NCBI GenBank assembly: GCA_964504195.1
Contig: CAZDDI010000014.1
Coordinates: 18,678 to 82,677, forward strand
Length of the DNA stretch: 64,000 bases
From: CAZDDI01 sp964504195
Lineage (GTDB): Bacteria > Chloroflexota > Anaerolineae > B4-G1 > SLSP01
Direction: 5' to 3'
This document shows, in pieces, positions 18,563 to 27,851 of the stretch. Both the position numbers and the translations under genes were made by a program. The notes beneath the pieces are model-generated. The model made no database searches. It was not told where the DNA came from and saw only the letters and a list, made by a program, of their open reading frames with translations. Every line of letters starts with the position of its first letter. Position 1 is the stretch's first letter.

Positions 18563-18713
18563 AACGAGCACAACATTAATAGTACCAGACTCACATCTCC
18601 CGGTACATAGTACCAGATGCCCCCCTTACACAATTAGTACCCTGCCCTGATGACGCCCCGCAGTCTTTATGCTATGCTAAAAGCAAGCTTTGAGGCAGAA
18701 CGAAAGGCCGCCC

Positions 18714-19079
18714 ATGACTACCGTGTTTATTGTAGACGATGACCCCGGATTCCGGCGCTCTTTGCGACAATTACTCACCTATGCCGGATTTGAGATCATC
18801 GCCGAAGCCGGGGACATTACCACAGCCGAACGGCTCCTGCGCACCCACAATCCAGCGTTGGCCGTCGTGGATGTGATGCTGCCGGATATCAATGGGCTGG
18901 AAGGGATTGCCCGGCTCAAATCACTACGCCCCACCCTGCGCGTGATTCTCGTCAGCATCCACCACAATGCCCGCTTGCAACAGTCCGCGCTGGCGCACGG
19001 AGCGGAGGCCTTCATCCCCAAAGAACAACTCGACCTGGTCACGGTTCAAGCCTGGCGCCTACCCAAAGCGATATCATAA
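18714..19079 (+). CDS. Single-domain response regulator receiver
   Basis: 121 residues: receiver domain only, no output domain. Acidic cluster D8-D10, phosphoacceptor D53 (LAVVDVMLPDINGLEG), switch Ser/His region VILVSIHHNARL, and a lysine in FIPKEQL. ATG 18714 is used; an in-frame TTG at 18690 is less likely. Stand-alone receivers usually act by protein contact or in phosphorelays. It lies downstream of a kinase (16195) and just upstream of three genes for secreted proteins, so a role in regulating them is possible but unproven. Confidence 0.9.
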   Translation: MTTVFIVDDDPGFRRSLRQLLTYAGFEIIAEAGDITTAERLLRTHNPALAVVDVMLPDINGLEGIARLKSLRPTLRVILVSIHHNARLQQSALAHGAEAFIPKEQLDLVTVQAWRLPKAIS

Positions 19080-19106
19080 TTCACCATTAAAATAAGGAGG
19101 ATAACC

Positions 19107-20738
19107 ATGAAGCTCTATAAATATGGTAGTTACGGATTGTTGTTGCTGGGATTGCTGCTGCCGAGCGGCGGAATGCTCAATGCAGAAACAGGCCCCCAAC
19201 CCCAGGCGGATTTCAACCATGATTTTGTGGCAGATCTGGCTATCGGGGCGCATCGGGAAACGCTAGGCAGCACCAATTATGAGGCAGGCGCAGTCCACGC
19301 GCTCTACGGTCAACGCGGGATCGGTATCACCTCAACGGGAAGTCAGTTCTGGACACAGGACGTGAATAACACAGTAGGTACGGCTGAACCCTATGATCAT
19401 TTCGGACAGGCCCTGGCTGTAGGGGATTTTGATTGTATCGGCGGCTTAGACCTAGTTGTTGGTGTACCCGGACAATCTGTAAACGGATACGCCAACGCTG
19501 GAGCCATCCATGTTTTCTATGGTTTTAGCAGTGGCTTGGGCACTTCTTTCGATGAAATCTTCCATCAGGACACTGGCATCATCGGCAGCAATGCGGAAGA
19601 AAATGACCGTTTCGGCTGGCCGCTTGCCGCTGGGGATTTCAACGGCGACGGCTGCGATGATCTTGCCATTGGTGTACCTTACGAAGATTGGAACGTAGAA
19701 CAGGCTGGCATTGTCCAGATCCTCTACGGCTCACCTTTCGGCCTGCGCGATACCGGCACCCAATTATGGCGTCAGGGAGCAGGGGGCTTGCCAGATGGCG
19801 AAGAGATCGGCGATCACTTCGGCAAAGCGCTGACTACTGGCGACTTCAATGGTGATGGCTATGCCGATCTCGCCATCGGCGCGCCGGATGAAGATTTTGC
19901 CAGCCCGCTTCGCTATGACACTGGTGTGGTTCACATCCTCTATGGCTCAGCCAGCGGCCTCACCACTACTGGTAACCAATACTGGCATCAGGACAATGGC
20001 GGGCTTATTGGTTCTGCCGAAGCTTATGACAACTTCGGACAATCACTGGCTACTGGGGATTTCAACCGCGACGGGTATGCCGATCTGGCTATCGGCGTGC
20101 CGGGGCAAAATGTCGGCGGCGACGCCAACGCCGGCGCTGTGCATATCCTCTATGGCGGTAGCAGCGGGTTGATCGCCACCGGGGACATGGTGTTCAATCA
20201 GGACATCCTCGGAACCGGTGCCCAGGCCAACGATCATTTTGGTTTTTCGCTGGCTTCTAGCGATTTCAACGGCGATGGCTATGCGGATTTGGCTATCGGC
20301 GTGCCTGATGAAGACTTCGGCCTGGATAACATCGGCTGTGTGCAGATCATCTACGGCACACCTGCCGGACTGGTAACGAGCGGTTCCCAAGTCTGGTTTC
20401 AGGGAATCTTAGGGGTGGCTGATGAAGCAGAAGCCAACGACCGCTTCGGATACAGCCTGGCTGCTGGCGATTTCAATAGCGACGGCTACGGAGATCTCGT
20501 CATCGGCGTGCCTTACGAAGACGTAATGTTCAACAGCGTCAACCAAACCGATGCCGGCGCTATCCACATTCTCTATGGCAGAGCTACCGGACTCTCCAGT
20601 GCCGGGAACACTTTCTGGACGCAAGCCAGCAGCGGCATTACCGGCGATCCAGAAGCCAACGATTTCTTCGGCTTCGCCCTGGCCGCTGATCCCAGAGTCT
20701 TCCATCACGTCTACCTACCCCTGGTGTTACGGAATTAG
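19107..20738 (+). CDS. Secreted FG-GAP beta-propeller protein ending in a YLPLV motif
   Basis: 543 residues, AAGGAGG before ATG 19107. Signal peptide residues 1-26 (LLLLGLLLPSGGMLNAETG). Seven FG-GAP repeats follow, each with a calcium-binding DFNGDGYADLAIG-type loop (QADFNHDFVADLAIG, VGDFDCIGGLDLVVG, AGDFNGDGCDDLAIG, TGDFNGDGYADLAIG and so on), predicting a seven-bladed integrin-alpha-like propeller. The protein ends HHVYLPLVLRN. A C-terminal YLPLV-type tail is also seen in the next gene. Expected to be extracellular or cell-surface, binding proteins or glycans; no enzyme motif. Confidence 0.93.
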   Translation: MKLYKYGSYGLLLLGLLLPSGGMLNAETGPQPQADFNHDFVADLAIGAHRETLGSTNYEAGAVHALYGQRGIGITSTGSQFWTQDVNNTVGTAEPYDHFGQALAVGDFDCIGGLDLVVGVPGQSVNGYANAGAIHVFYGFSSGLGTSFDEIFHQDTGIIGSNAEENDRFGWPLAAGDFNGDGCDDLAIGVPYEDWNVEQAGIVQILYGSPFGLRDTGTQLWRQGAGGLPDGEEIGDHFGKALTTGDFNGDGYADLAIGAPDEDFASPLRYDTGVVHILYGSASGLTTTGNQYWHQDNGGLIGSAEAYDNFGQSLATGDFNRDGYADLAIGVPGQNVGGDANAGAVHILYGGSSGLIATGDMVFNQDILGTGAQANDHFGFSLASSDFNGDGYADLAIGVPDEDFGLDNIGCVQIIYGTPAGLVTSGSQVWFQGILGVADEAEANDRFGYSLAAGDFNSDGYGDLVIGVPYEDVMFNSVNQTDAGAIHILYGRATGLSSAGNTFWTQASSGITGDPEANDFFGFALAADPRVFHHVYLPLVLRN

Positions 20739-20756
20739 TGAAAGGAGAAATCCCCA

Positions 20757-22349
20757 ATGACCCAGACACACACACTGAATTGGTCGCGTTTATGGTTCTG
20801 TTTCGGTCTATGTGGCATTTTGCTGGCACTGTTGCTATGGAGCATAGGCCCAACAACGCGCTACGTAACCGCCAGCGGCAACGCTCACTTTGCGGCTTCG
20901 GGTGGGAGTGGCGATTGTTCCCAGGCAACGCCCTGCAATCTGCACACCGCCGTAGCACAGGCCAACGATGGCGATACGATTTACCTGGCGCAAGGGAGGT
21001 ATACCAGCACAAACGAAGTTGTCATCGCCCTCAACAACAGCATCACGCTCACCGGTGGCTGGGATGGTGCTCCCACCGGCCCGGTGACCCATGACCCTGT
21101 AACCCATCCCTCCACACTGGATGGCGAGGGGGTACGACGGGTCGCCGCTATTACCGGCCCGGCCACCGTTACACTGGAAGGACTCACCCTTGCCAATGGG
21201 AAAACCATCTCCACCACCACAGGCGGTTGGAATGGCGCCGGTCTCTATGCACAAGATGTAAATCTCACATTGCAATCCACCAACTTCTACAGCAATGTGA
21301 CAGACGTGTATGATTATGACACCCCGACCTCTTACGCCTATGGCGGAGGGGTGTATATGGAAGGCGGAACGATACAAATCTACGCTTCTACCTTCCAGGC
21401 CAATAGCACCTGGGCGCGCAGACAGTCCGCAGGTGGCGGTGCAGCTATCTCCGGCACAATTACGGCAATCATCGAAAACAGCCGCTTCCAAGAAAATGAT
21501 GCCTGGAACGCTAGTGGACTTTACTTTGCAGGTACAGGCGGCACGCGCCCCGCTTTTGCCCTACACGACAGCACCTTTGTAGATAACGGTCTGGGGCGCA
21601 GCCTAGGCCGTGCCTCTGGCGGTTATGCCGGAGCATTACAAATTATTAATGCCCAGGGCCGCATTGCGGGAAATACGTTTACCGGTAACAATGCCAGCAA
21701 CGATTACGGAGCCGTTGGCGTTTTTTATACCGACTTGTTTTTTACGCGCAACCTGATCTACAACAACCGATGCGCACGGACAGCAGGACTGTACCTCAAC
21801 AGCGTTACCCCCTTCACTATCACCAACAACATCATCGCTGGGAACCGCTCCACATACGATTGGTTTGATTCGCCTGCCGTGCGAGTGCGGAGCGGCAGCG
21901 GCGACTTCTTGCACAATACCATCAGCCGCAACCACAGTGCCTACGGCGTTCAAGTGGATTCCGGGGCCAATGTGGCCCTGACCAACACGCTCTTGGTCAG
22001 CCACACGGTGGGGATCAGCGTTACGGCAGGGAGCACTGCCCTGCTCGAAGGCACACTCTGGGGGAGCGGCTACTGGGCCAACGGGACAGATTGGGATGGC
22101 GCAGGCAACATCCTCACCGGGACAGTCAACCTGTGGGGGCCGCCGGTCTTTGTAAACCCTGCCAGTGGCGACTATCACATCGGCCCTGGCTCAGCAGCAA
22201 TAGATGCCGGAGTAAGCACCAACATCACGGTTGATATAGATGACGATGCGCGACCTATCGGTACTCGTTATGACATCGGCGCGGATGAAGTTTGGCAGCA
22301 GCGTATCTATCTGCCACTTGTGTTGAAAGTTCTCACGCCAAATCGCTGA
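20757..22349 (+). CDS. Secreted parallel beta-helix protein ending in a YLPLV motif
   Basis: 530 residues, AAGGAG before ATG 20757. Hydrophobic signal at about 11-33. From about 45 the pattern ASGGSGDCSQATPCNLHTAV followed by GDTIYLAQGRYT is the DUF1565/polymorphic-outer-membrane-protein-like start of right-handed beta-helix proteins, with repeated N-asparagine turns through residue 490 (ITNNIIAGNRS, FLHNTISRNHS). The last fold is the GPGSAAIDAG...DIGADE module common at the end of such helices. C-terminus IYLPLVLKVLTPNR. Likely a surface adhesin or polysaccharide-binding protein; lyase activity cannot be inferred. Confidence 0.92.
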   Translation: MTQTHTLNWSRLWFCFGLCGILLALLLWSIGPTTRYVTASGNAHFAASGGSGDCSQATPCNLHTAVAQANDGDTIYLAQGRYTSTNEVVIALNNSITLTGGWDGAPTGPVTHDPVTHPSTLDGEGVRRVAAITGPATVTLEGLTLANGKTISTTTGGWNGAGLYAQDVNLTLQSTNFYSNVTDVYDYDTPTSYAYGGGVYMEGGTIQIYASTFQANSTWARRQSAGGGAAISGTITAIIENSRFQENDAWNASGLYFAGTGGTRPAFALHDSTFVDNGLGRSLGRASGGYAGALQIINAQGRIAGNTFTGNNASNDYGAVGVFYTDLFFTRNLIYNNRCARTAGLYLNSVTPFTITNNIIAGNRSTYDWFDSPAVRVRSGSGDFLHNTISRNHSAYGVQVDSGANVALTNTLLVSHTVGISVTAGSTALLEGTLWGSGYWANGTDWDGAGNILTGTVNLWGPPVFVNPASGDYHIGPGSAAIDAGVSTNITVDIDDDARPIGTRYDIGADEVWQQRIYLPLVLKVLTPNR

Positions 22350-22550
22350 AGCACCTCGCTCAGAGTGGCGGGCTACTTTCACGCACCCTTAAGATCAAGC
22401 GCATTATAGCAAGACCTGTATCAGTAGATCGCGAAATGCTCAAAGAGGATCGCTAGATCTCCGTTCTGAGCTGGGTCTGGCGATCCAGCCCGAGCAAACC
22501 GTGATCCACTATATAGCTACAAATTTACCGATTCGCAAGGAGTTCTAACC

Positions 22551-23984
22551 ATGAAAATCTGGGGCGGTATTTTGATAAGTTTACTTCTAGCCTTACTTTG
22601 CGCCACAAACCTTGTGCCGTCCCCAAAGAGCAGTGCAGCGCACGCCACAGCGACCCTTACCCCACAAGCATATCTCCCGCTGGTCACCGCTACCTATGCG
22701 CCGCCGCCCTCCGACGAGCTGGTTGATCCGAACAGCATTGTCTATGTGGGAGCATTCCGCCTGCCGGATGACGGTGAACGCCCCCACACCTTCGAATATG
22801 GCGGCAATGCGATGACCTTCAACTCCGATAACAACTCGCTCTTTATCATGGGGCACGATCGCATCGCGTATGGCGACCTCCCCGACGGCAATCAGGTTGC
22901 TGAGGTGAACATCCCTACCCCGATCAACTCGCGCAATTTGGATGATCTCTCCACGGCCACCTTCATCCAGGGCTTCCATAATGTTACCCAGGGGTACTTC
23001 ACCAATGTGGAAGAAATTCCCCGCGTAGGGATGGCCTATCTCAATCATCCAGACACCAGGGCGAAAATTCATCTGGGTTGGGGACAACACATGCCACCGG
23101 AGAACAACGAAGCAACACACGGCTGGTTCAACCCTAATCTAAGCAACCCCGATTTTCAGGGCGTATGGCACATCGGACAGCAAAACTACAATAGCGTCAA
23201 TGGCTATCTGTTGACGATCCCTACGACTTGGGCCGATGCACATGTGCAAGGACGGCTACTCGCTACCGGGCGTTATCGGGATGGCGGCTGGTCGGGCATG
23301 GGGCCGGCGCTCTTCGCCTATCGCCCGTGGCAAACCGGCGGAGTACCGCCACCAACCGGCACACGTCTGAACGAAATCCCCCTGCTGCTGTATGCCAACT
23401 CGCAAGAAACAGAAACCTTCGAGCGCGCGTTAAACAACTATCAACACCCCGACGAATGGGAAGGTGGGGCCTGGCTGATCACGCCCAGCGGCAACACGGC
23501 CTTGCTCTTCGCCGGAACCAAAAGCACCGGAGCCAAATACTGGTACGGCTGGGTCAATCCTGCCGGAGCAGAGCTGCCCTGTGTTGAAGCCGCGTTGATC
23601 GGACAATTCACCCTCTGTCGGCTTGCGGATGGGACGCCCTGTCCCCCTGAAGACTTGCAAGAATGCGCCGGGCACAACGACTTTCGCGGCTGGTGGAGCA
23701 GCCGCTTCGATGCACAATTCATCCTCTACAATCCGGCAGACCTGGCGCAGGTGGCCGCCGGACAATTAGAACCGTGGCAGCCACAACCCTACATGGTTAT
23801 GGATATTGATGCATACCTGTATTTCACCCCCCCGGCATGGGAACAGGATATGCTGGGCCGAGGTGATCAGCGCCGGCAACGCATCGGCGATGTGACGTTC
23901 GACCCCGCCACCGGGCGCCTCTATGTGCTGGAGCTCTACGCCGACGGGGCCAAGCCGGTTGTCCATGTCTGGCAAATACCCTAA
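22551..23984 (+). CDS. Secreted protein of unknown function with N-terminal YLPLV motif
   Basis: 477 residues, CAAGGAG before ATG 22551. Signal peptide about 1-30, then a Thr/Ala/Pro-rich spacer containing QAYLPLVTATYAPPPSDELV. From about 62 comes a globular region starting DPNSIVYVGAFRLPDDG, with FNSDNNSLFIMGHD, suggestive of a beta-propeller, and ending FDPATGRLYVLELYADGAKP. No catalytic motif recognised. It is the third of three consecutive secreted proteins. The convergent terminator at 24034 follows it. Preceding 22350-22550 holds no other gene. Confidence 0.8.
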   Translation: MKIWGGILISLLLALLCATNLVPSPKSSAAHATATLTPQAYLPLVTATYAPPPSDELVDPNSIVYVGAFRLPDDGERPHTFEYGGNAMTFNSDNNSLFIMGHDRIAYGDLPDGNQVAEVNIPTPINSRNLDDLSTATFIQGFHNVTQGYFTNVEEIPRVGMAYLNHPDTRAKIHLGWGQHMPPENNEATHGWFNPNLSNPDFQGVWHIGQQNYNSVNGYLLTIPTTWADAHVQGRLLATGRYRDGGWSGMGPALFAYRPWQTGGVPPPTGTRLNEIPLLLYANSQETETFERALNNYQHPDEWEGGAWLITPSGNTALLFAGTKSTGAKYWYGWVNPAGAELPCVEAALIGQFTLCRLADGTPCPPEDLQECAGHNDFRGWWSSRFDAQFILYNPADLAQVAAGQLEPWQPQPYMVMDIDAYLYFTPPAWEQDMLGRGDQRRQRIGDVTFDPATGRLYVLELYADGAKPVVHVWQIP

Positions 23985-24033
23985 GCGGCTGTCCTAAACT
24001 TCCACTAACAATCGAGCCAGCACAGTAACCACA

Positions 24034-24064
24034 ACGCGGGGCAGGTCAATGACCTGCCCCGCGT
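24034..24064. terminator. Bidirectional stem-loop between convergent genes
   Basis: A 15-bp perfect inverted repeat ACGCGGGGCAGGTCA / TGACCTGCCCCGCGT separated by one base (so effectively a 13-bp stem with a small loop). It lies between the stop of the plus gene at 23984 and the stop of the minus gene at 24085. The run of T after it is weak (GCAGTTTAG). Confidence 0.7.
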
Positions 24065-24084
24065 GCAGTTTAGCGCCCGGCGCG

Positions 24085-24324
24085 TTATACTAGCACAAAG
24101 GCTAGAATTAGCAGAAACGCGAGCATGCCCAGCGCAATGAGACCGATTTTCTTCAGATCGTCCAACACATACCGGTACTCATCAGCTAACTGCGCCTCAG
24201 AGGGCAGTGCGCGCGCGAATGTGACCCGCGCCGCGGCATCTCCCTCAACAGTCGCCACCTCAGGCCGGTGTAATTGCGCTCCCGAAAGCCGAGGCACGGG
24301 TTTCCTACGAGTCTTCCTTGCCAT
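24085..24324 (-). CDS. Small C-tail-anchored membrane protein
   Basis: 79 residues; ATG 24324 follows GAGGAGGT. Basic N-terminus (MARKTRRKPVPRLS), a soluble middle, and a single C-terminal helix (IGLIALGMLAFLLILAFVLV). The arrangement predicts a tail-anchored cytoplasmic-facing protein. No family recognised. It is the last gene of the minus-strand envelope group after the sortase (72 bp gap). Confidence 0.75.
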   Translation of the reverse strand: MARKTRRKPVPRLSGAQLHRPEVATVEGDAAARVTFARALPSEAQLADEYRYVLDDLKKIGLIALGMLAFLLILAFVLV

Positions 24325-24396
24325 GATACCTCCTCAATTATCCCAAAATACTTCTCGTGAACTATGACGCGCTGCTCACGCTTCACGTTTCAAACC

Positions 24397-25332
24397 TCAG
24401 GGCACTAACGCCGCGCTAACTACGATCCGATGCGTATTAACACGATAGGGATAGCACGAAATCAATGTGAGCACCGGCGTGCTAGTGGGTGCCATCACAC
24501 TCACCTCGGTCGGCAACACAATGCGCGTCTGCTGCACCACATACCGGTACTGCTGCGATTGCGTATGCACCACCACCTCATCCCCAATGTTGAGCTGCTG
24601 CAAATCCCGGAAAATCTCGCCGTAGATATCATTGTGTGCCGAGATTACGGCGTTGCCGCGCTCTCCCGGATTGGCGCTGCCGATATGATGACCGGCTCCT
24701 TTCTTGAGCGATTCCCAATCGTCGCCAGCCACCACCGGCGCATCTACGCTAAGCACAGGGATGACGATACGCTGCGCGTGTTCCGGGCCGGGCGTCGGTG
24801 CAGGCATGGGTGTAACCGCCGCAACGAAAGCGCGCAAGTGCGCGGGGATGGGTTCCGGCTCAGCACGCCCTAACTGATCCGGTGGCGTATGACCACCCGG
24901 CAACAATACCACTCCGATGACCGGGCCGACGGTAGGTGTAGAGGGCAGTTGCAGCACCCGGCTCTCTTCGTTCAGGTCTTGCACAGTAGTGAACATTTGG
25001 AACACCACCCAGAGCAAGCCAATCAGCGCCAGAATCTCGATAAACAACAGGAAGCGATCCCATACCCAGCCCCAGCGAATCCCGCGTCGCCGTGGTGCCG
25101 TCTCGACGCGCGTACTGTAACGCGGTCCCCCGGCCAACTGCGGCTGTCGTATTGCCCGTGGATCCGGTGCCACCACTACCGGTGATGGCGGCGCAAGTGG
25201 ATCGAACGAGGCCCCAGAAACGGGCTGTCCCTGGTCACGCACACGCTGTAGCCGCGCTGCGCGCTTACGTAGCCGCAGATACTCCTCCAGTTCTTCTATC
25301 GAGAGCTCATCCACCGGGCGGCGGTCTTTCAT
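24397..25332 (-). CDS. Sortase
   Basis: 311 residues. Charged N-terminal region 1-90, one membrane helix about 96-118 (FLLFIEILALIGLLWVVFQM), proline-rich linker, then the catalytic barrel from about 170. Catalytic triad visible: His233 (VISAHND), Cys293 (TLISCYPY) and Arg302 (NTHRIVV). Sortases cut sorting signals and attach proteins to the wall or to pilins outside the membrane. No LPXTG substrate is encoded in the window. The start overlaps the upstream methyltransferase stop by 4 bp, so they are cotranslated. Confidence 0.92.
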   Translation of the reverse strand: MKDRRPVDELSIEELEEYLRLRKRAARLQRVRDQGQPVSGASFDPLAPPSPVVVAPDPRAIRQPQLAGGPRYSTRVETAPRRRGIRWGWVWDRFLLFIEILALIGLLWVVFQMFTTVQDLNEESRVLQLPSTPTVGPVIGVVLLPGGHTPPDQLGRAEPEPIPAHLRAFVAAVTPMPAPTPGPEHAQRIVIPVLSVDAPVVAGDDWESLKKGAGHHIGSANPGERGNAVISAHNDIYGEIFRDLQQLNIGDEVVVHTQSQQYRYVVQQTRIVLPTEVSVMAPTSTPVLTLISCYPYRVNTHRIVVSAALVP

Positions 25333-26108
25333 TTTTGTCCTACAGCAAAGACTTCACGTTGGAAAAACCAACGAAATGGCGGATAGTCGAACAGCACCCG
25401 TCGGGCGACACGCAAGAGCAACTGCTCCTGGCGATGTTGGGGCGGCGTGCTCAGCCAGCTTCGCAAGCCGTGAAAGCCCGCCTGCCGCAGGTAGCGACGC
25501 AAACTCAGCGCCGATTGCTCATTGACATGCACTTCCAAATTAGCAGGAATCAACGCGCGCGGATTGCGCGGATAGCGTGCCCCATCGCCCATCCAAATAC
25601 GTATACGGCGCACCAGTGGATAGGCATAGCGATCATACCAGACATTTGGGGCCGTGTGGATGATGATACGTCCACCGGGTCGCAACACGCGATGCGCCTC
25701 ACGCAAAGCAGCGTTCAACTCCTCCGGATACAAGTGCTCGACAATGTCCAACATCAACACTCGGTCAAAACTCGCTGTAGGGAACGGTAGCCGCTTTGCG
25801 TCGGCCTGATAGACACCAGTAGCGGGGGATGCCGCCTGCCGTGACAACCGCATCGCCACCCAGGCATAATCAATGCCAAAGGTACGCGCCCCCAGCCGGG
25901 CTGTATGCCGCAAAATTTCACCGCGCCCACAGCCCACATCCAACACGCTCATACCGGGCGCAATACCCGCCACGCCCAACGCTTCGGTCAGTCGCCGGGA
26001 AAGATACTCACCCTCACTAGTCACAAACTCCTGGTAGCCTTCGCAGACACTCAGAAAGTATTGTTCGTCGTATAGATGTGAAGATACGCCTGCTTCAGAT
26101 GGCTCCAT
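25329..26108 (-). CDS. Class I SAM-dependent methyltransferase
   Basis: 259 residues from ATG 26108; an in-frame TTG at 26129 with no clear ribosome site is possible. SAM site VLDVGCGRGEILRHTARLGA, second acidic motif FGIDYAWVA, DAKRLPFPTASFDRVLMLDI and a post-motif HRVLRPGGRIIIHT: a Methyltransf_11-type domain in the first 170 residues. The C-terminal 90 residues contain NEQSALSLRRYLRQAG. Neighbourhood (sortase, glycosyltransferases) suggests methylation of a lipid, sugar or envelope intermediate; the substrate is not known. Confidence 0.88.
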   Translation of the reverse strand: MEPSEAGVSSHLYDEQYFLSVCEGYQEFVTSEGEYLSRRLTEALGVAGIAPGMSVLDVGCGRGEILRHTARLGARTFGIDYAWVAMRLSRQAASPATGVYQADAKRLPFPTASFDRVLMLDIVEHLYPEELNAALREAHRVLRPGGRIIIHTAPNVWYDRYAYPLVRRIRIWMGDGARYPRNPRALIPANLEVHVNEQSALSLRRYLRQAGFHGLRSWLSTPPQHRQEQLLLRVARRVLFDYPPFRWFFQREVFAVGQK

Positions 26109-26181
26109 GTAATACCCTATACTCTCCAAAATTAACCCACAACCAACCCTACTATTTTACCACAGAGATCACAGAAATTTT

Positions 26182-26321
26182 GTAACTACCAGCCATGTCA
26201 TTGCGAGCCATCTGCGGCGAAGCAATCTCGTGCGTAGTTTAGATTACGCCATTCGCCGACGAATGGACGCCGTGCAGACACGGCTCGTAATGACAAACAA
26301 AGTTTAAGCCTGAGTAGTTAC
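26182..26321. mobile_element. Family-2 MITE-like cloverleaf element, copy a
   Basis: Begins GTAACTACCAG and ends CCTGAGTAGTTAC. The flanks GAAATTTT (26174-26181) and GAAATTTT (26323-26330, one base offset) form an 8-bp target duplication. The core has GTCATTGCGAG at the left and a slightly decayed CTCGTAATGAC at the right, with arms CCATTCG-CCGA-CGAATGG and CCGTG-CAGA-CACGG. It lies upstream of the methyltransferase start, in an otherwise gene-free 327-bp gap. Confidence 0.8.
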
Positions 26322-26435
26322 GGAAATTTTATACCCACGACGGGCACTCAACACGTTTTTACACGCTCCCGCTGGTCAAATCCAATGGCGGATTTAGCCA
26401 TCCGCCGCGAGCAAAGTGCCAGGTAGGCATAGCGC

Positions 26436-27851
26436 TCAATATGCATTGGGCGAATGGAAGATCTGCAAGATGGTACGGATAAAAATTTTCACGTCCAACA
26501 ACAACGACCAGTTCTCAATATACCATAGATCATATTTGGTACGCTCTACAATGGACGTGTCGCCACGCAAACCATTGACCTGCGCCCAGCCAGTCATGCC
26601 GGCCTTCTCACGGTGGCGATCCATGTAACGGGGAATACTCCGCCGGAATTGTTCCACATACACCGGGCGCTCCGGGCGCGGCCCGACCAGGCTCATATCC
26701 CCCAACAACACATTGATAAACTGCGGGAGCTCATCCAGATTGGTCTTCCGCAGCACCGTGCCAGTGCGCGTGCGCCGGGGGTCATTCTCTGTTGTCCAGC
26801 CAGGCCCTTGCTTCTCCGCATCCATGCGCATAGAACGAAACTTGAGCATCGGAAAAGGCCTTGCATCCAGCCCCATCCGCTCCTGTACATAGAAAACCGG
26901 GCCAGCTGACTCCAATTTCACCAGAAACGCAATCAACAGCATCACGGGCGAAAGCACAACCAAAGCTGCCGCCGCACCAAAGAAATCCATCGCGCGCTTG
27001 GCCGTCCCACGCCAGCCGGTCAACGCAATATCGCGCACCGTAAGCATGGGAATGCCGCCTAGCGCGGCGATGCTCACCGGCCCAGCCATGATCTGGAACA
27101 GGTCGGGATAAACGCGAATGGTCACGCGGCCCCGTTCGCACTCGGCAATGAGCCAGAGGATTTCCTGATGGGTGGTATCTTCCGGCAGTGCAATGATGAC
27201 CTCATCCGCCTGCTGCTCACGGATGATGTCCGAAAGATGCTCCACTGACCCCAACACCGGCACCCCCAAGAGCGGCGGCATCTCTAGGCCCTCGTTAGTG
27301 ATAATCCCCAACACATCATAGCCCAGTTCGGGCGACCAAAGAATCTTCTGCAAGATCATGCGCGCGATGTCGCCCGTGCCTACCAGCAACGCGCGCTGCC
27401 GTGCCCAGCCCCGCCGCACCAACCAGCGCCGCACCCAACTGTTGACCACCCGGTTGACTGAAACCAGCAAAACCGTGCTGAACCAGGCATAGAACACCAT
27501 CACGCGGGAATAATCCTGGCCCACGGTGAGGTCACGCAAAAGCAGCGAAACCAACGCCACACCACTCAACGTGCCGATAATACTGGTGGCGAAGATACTG
27601 TAAAACTCATCCACCCGCGAAGAACGGCGTACATCGTAGAGAGGGGCAAAGAAAAAGGCCACCAGCACGGCCCCGGTATGAATCAACAACATGGGGAAAT
27701 AATCCCCGAAGGGGCGCAGGTCTTGCGCCAGATCAGGGAAAGGAATCCACTGGCGCAGCTGATAGGCCAATGCGAACGCCAGCCCGGCAGCGAGGAAATC
27801 CGTCAGCGCCAGCAACACCACGAAAAAGCGGCGACCTTGTGCAGCTTTCAT
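26436..27851 (-). CDS. Polyprenyl-phosphate glycosylphosphotransferase (WbaP/WcaJ-type)
   Basis: 471 residues from ATG 27851, which overlaps the preceding stop (ATGA); a GTG at 27860 is an alternative. Four N-terminal membrane helices (about 7-130), a CoA-binding/NAD-like middle domain (ALLVGTGDIARMILQKILWS), then another helix near 285-310 and the bacterial sugar transferase domain (KRAMDFFGAAAAL; VFYVQERMGLDARPFPMLKF; LDELPQFINVLLGDMSLVGP; KAGMTGWAQVNG). It transfers a sugar-1-phosphate from an NDP-sugar to undecaprenyl phosphate, starting exopolysaccharide or glycan synthesis at the membrane. Confidence 0.94.
   Translation of the reverse strand: MKAAQGRRFFVVLLALTDFLAAGLAFALAYQLRQWIPFPDLAQDLRPFGDYFPMLLIHTGAVLVAFFFAPLYDVRRSSRVDEFYSIFATSIIGTLSGVALVSLLLRDLTVGQDYSRVMVFYAWFSTVLLVSVNRVVNSWVRRWLVRRGWARQRALLVGTGDIARMILQKILWSPELGYDVLGIITNEGLEMPPLLGVPVLGSVEHLSDIIREQQADEVIIALPEDTTHQEILWLIAECERGRVTIRVYPDLFQIMAGPVSIAALGGIPMLTVRDIALTGWRGTAKRAMDFFGAAAALVVLSPVMLLIAFLVKLESAGPVFYVQERMGLDARPFPMLKFRSMRMDAEKQGPGWTTENDPRRTRTGTVLRKTNLDELPQFINVLLGDMSLVGPRPERPVYVEQFRRSIPRYMDRHREKAGMTGWAQVNGLRGDTSIVERTKYDLWYIENWSLLLDVKIFIRTILQIFHSPNAY

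Noticed and set aside
20835..21491. A 218-codon minus-strand open frame
   Set aside because: Antisense to the beta-helix protein, composition typical of a mirrored reading, no family similarity.
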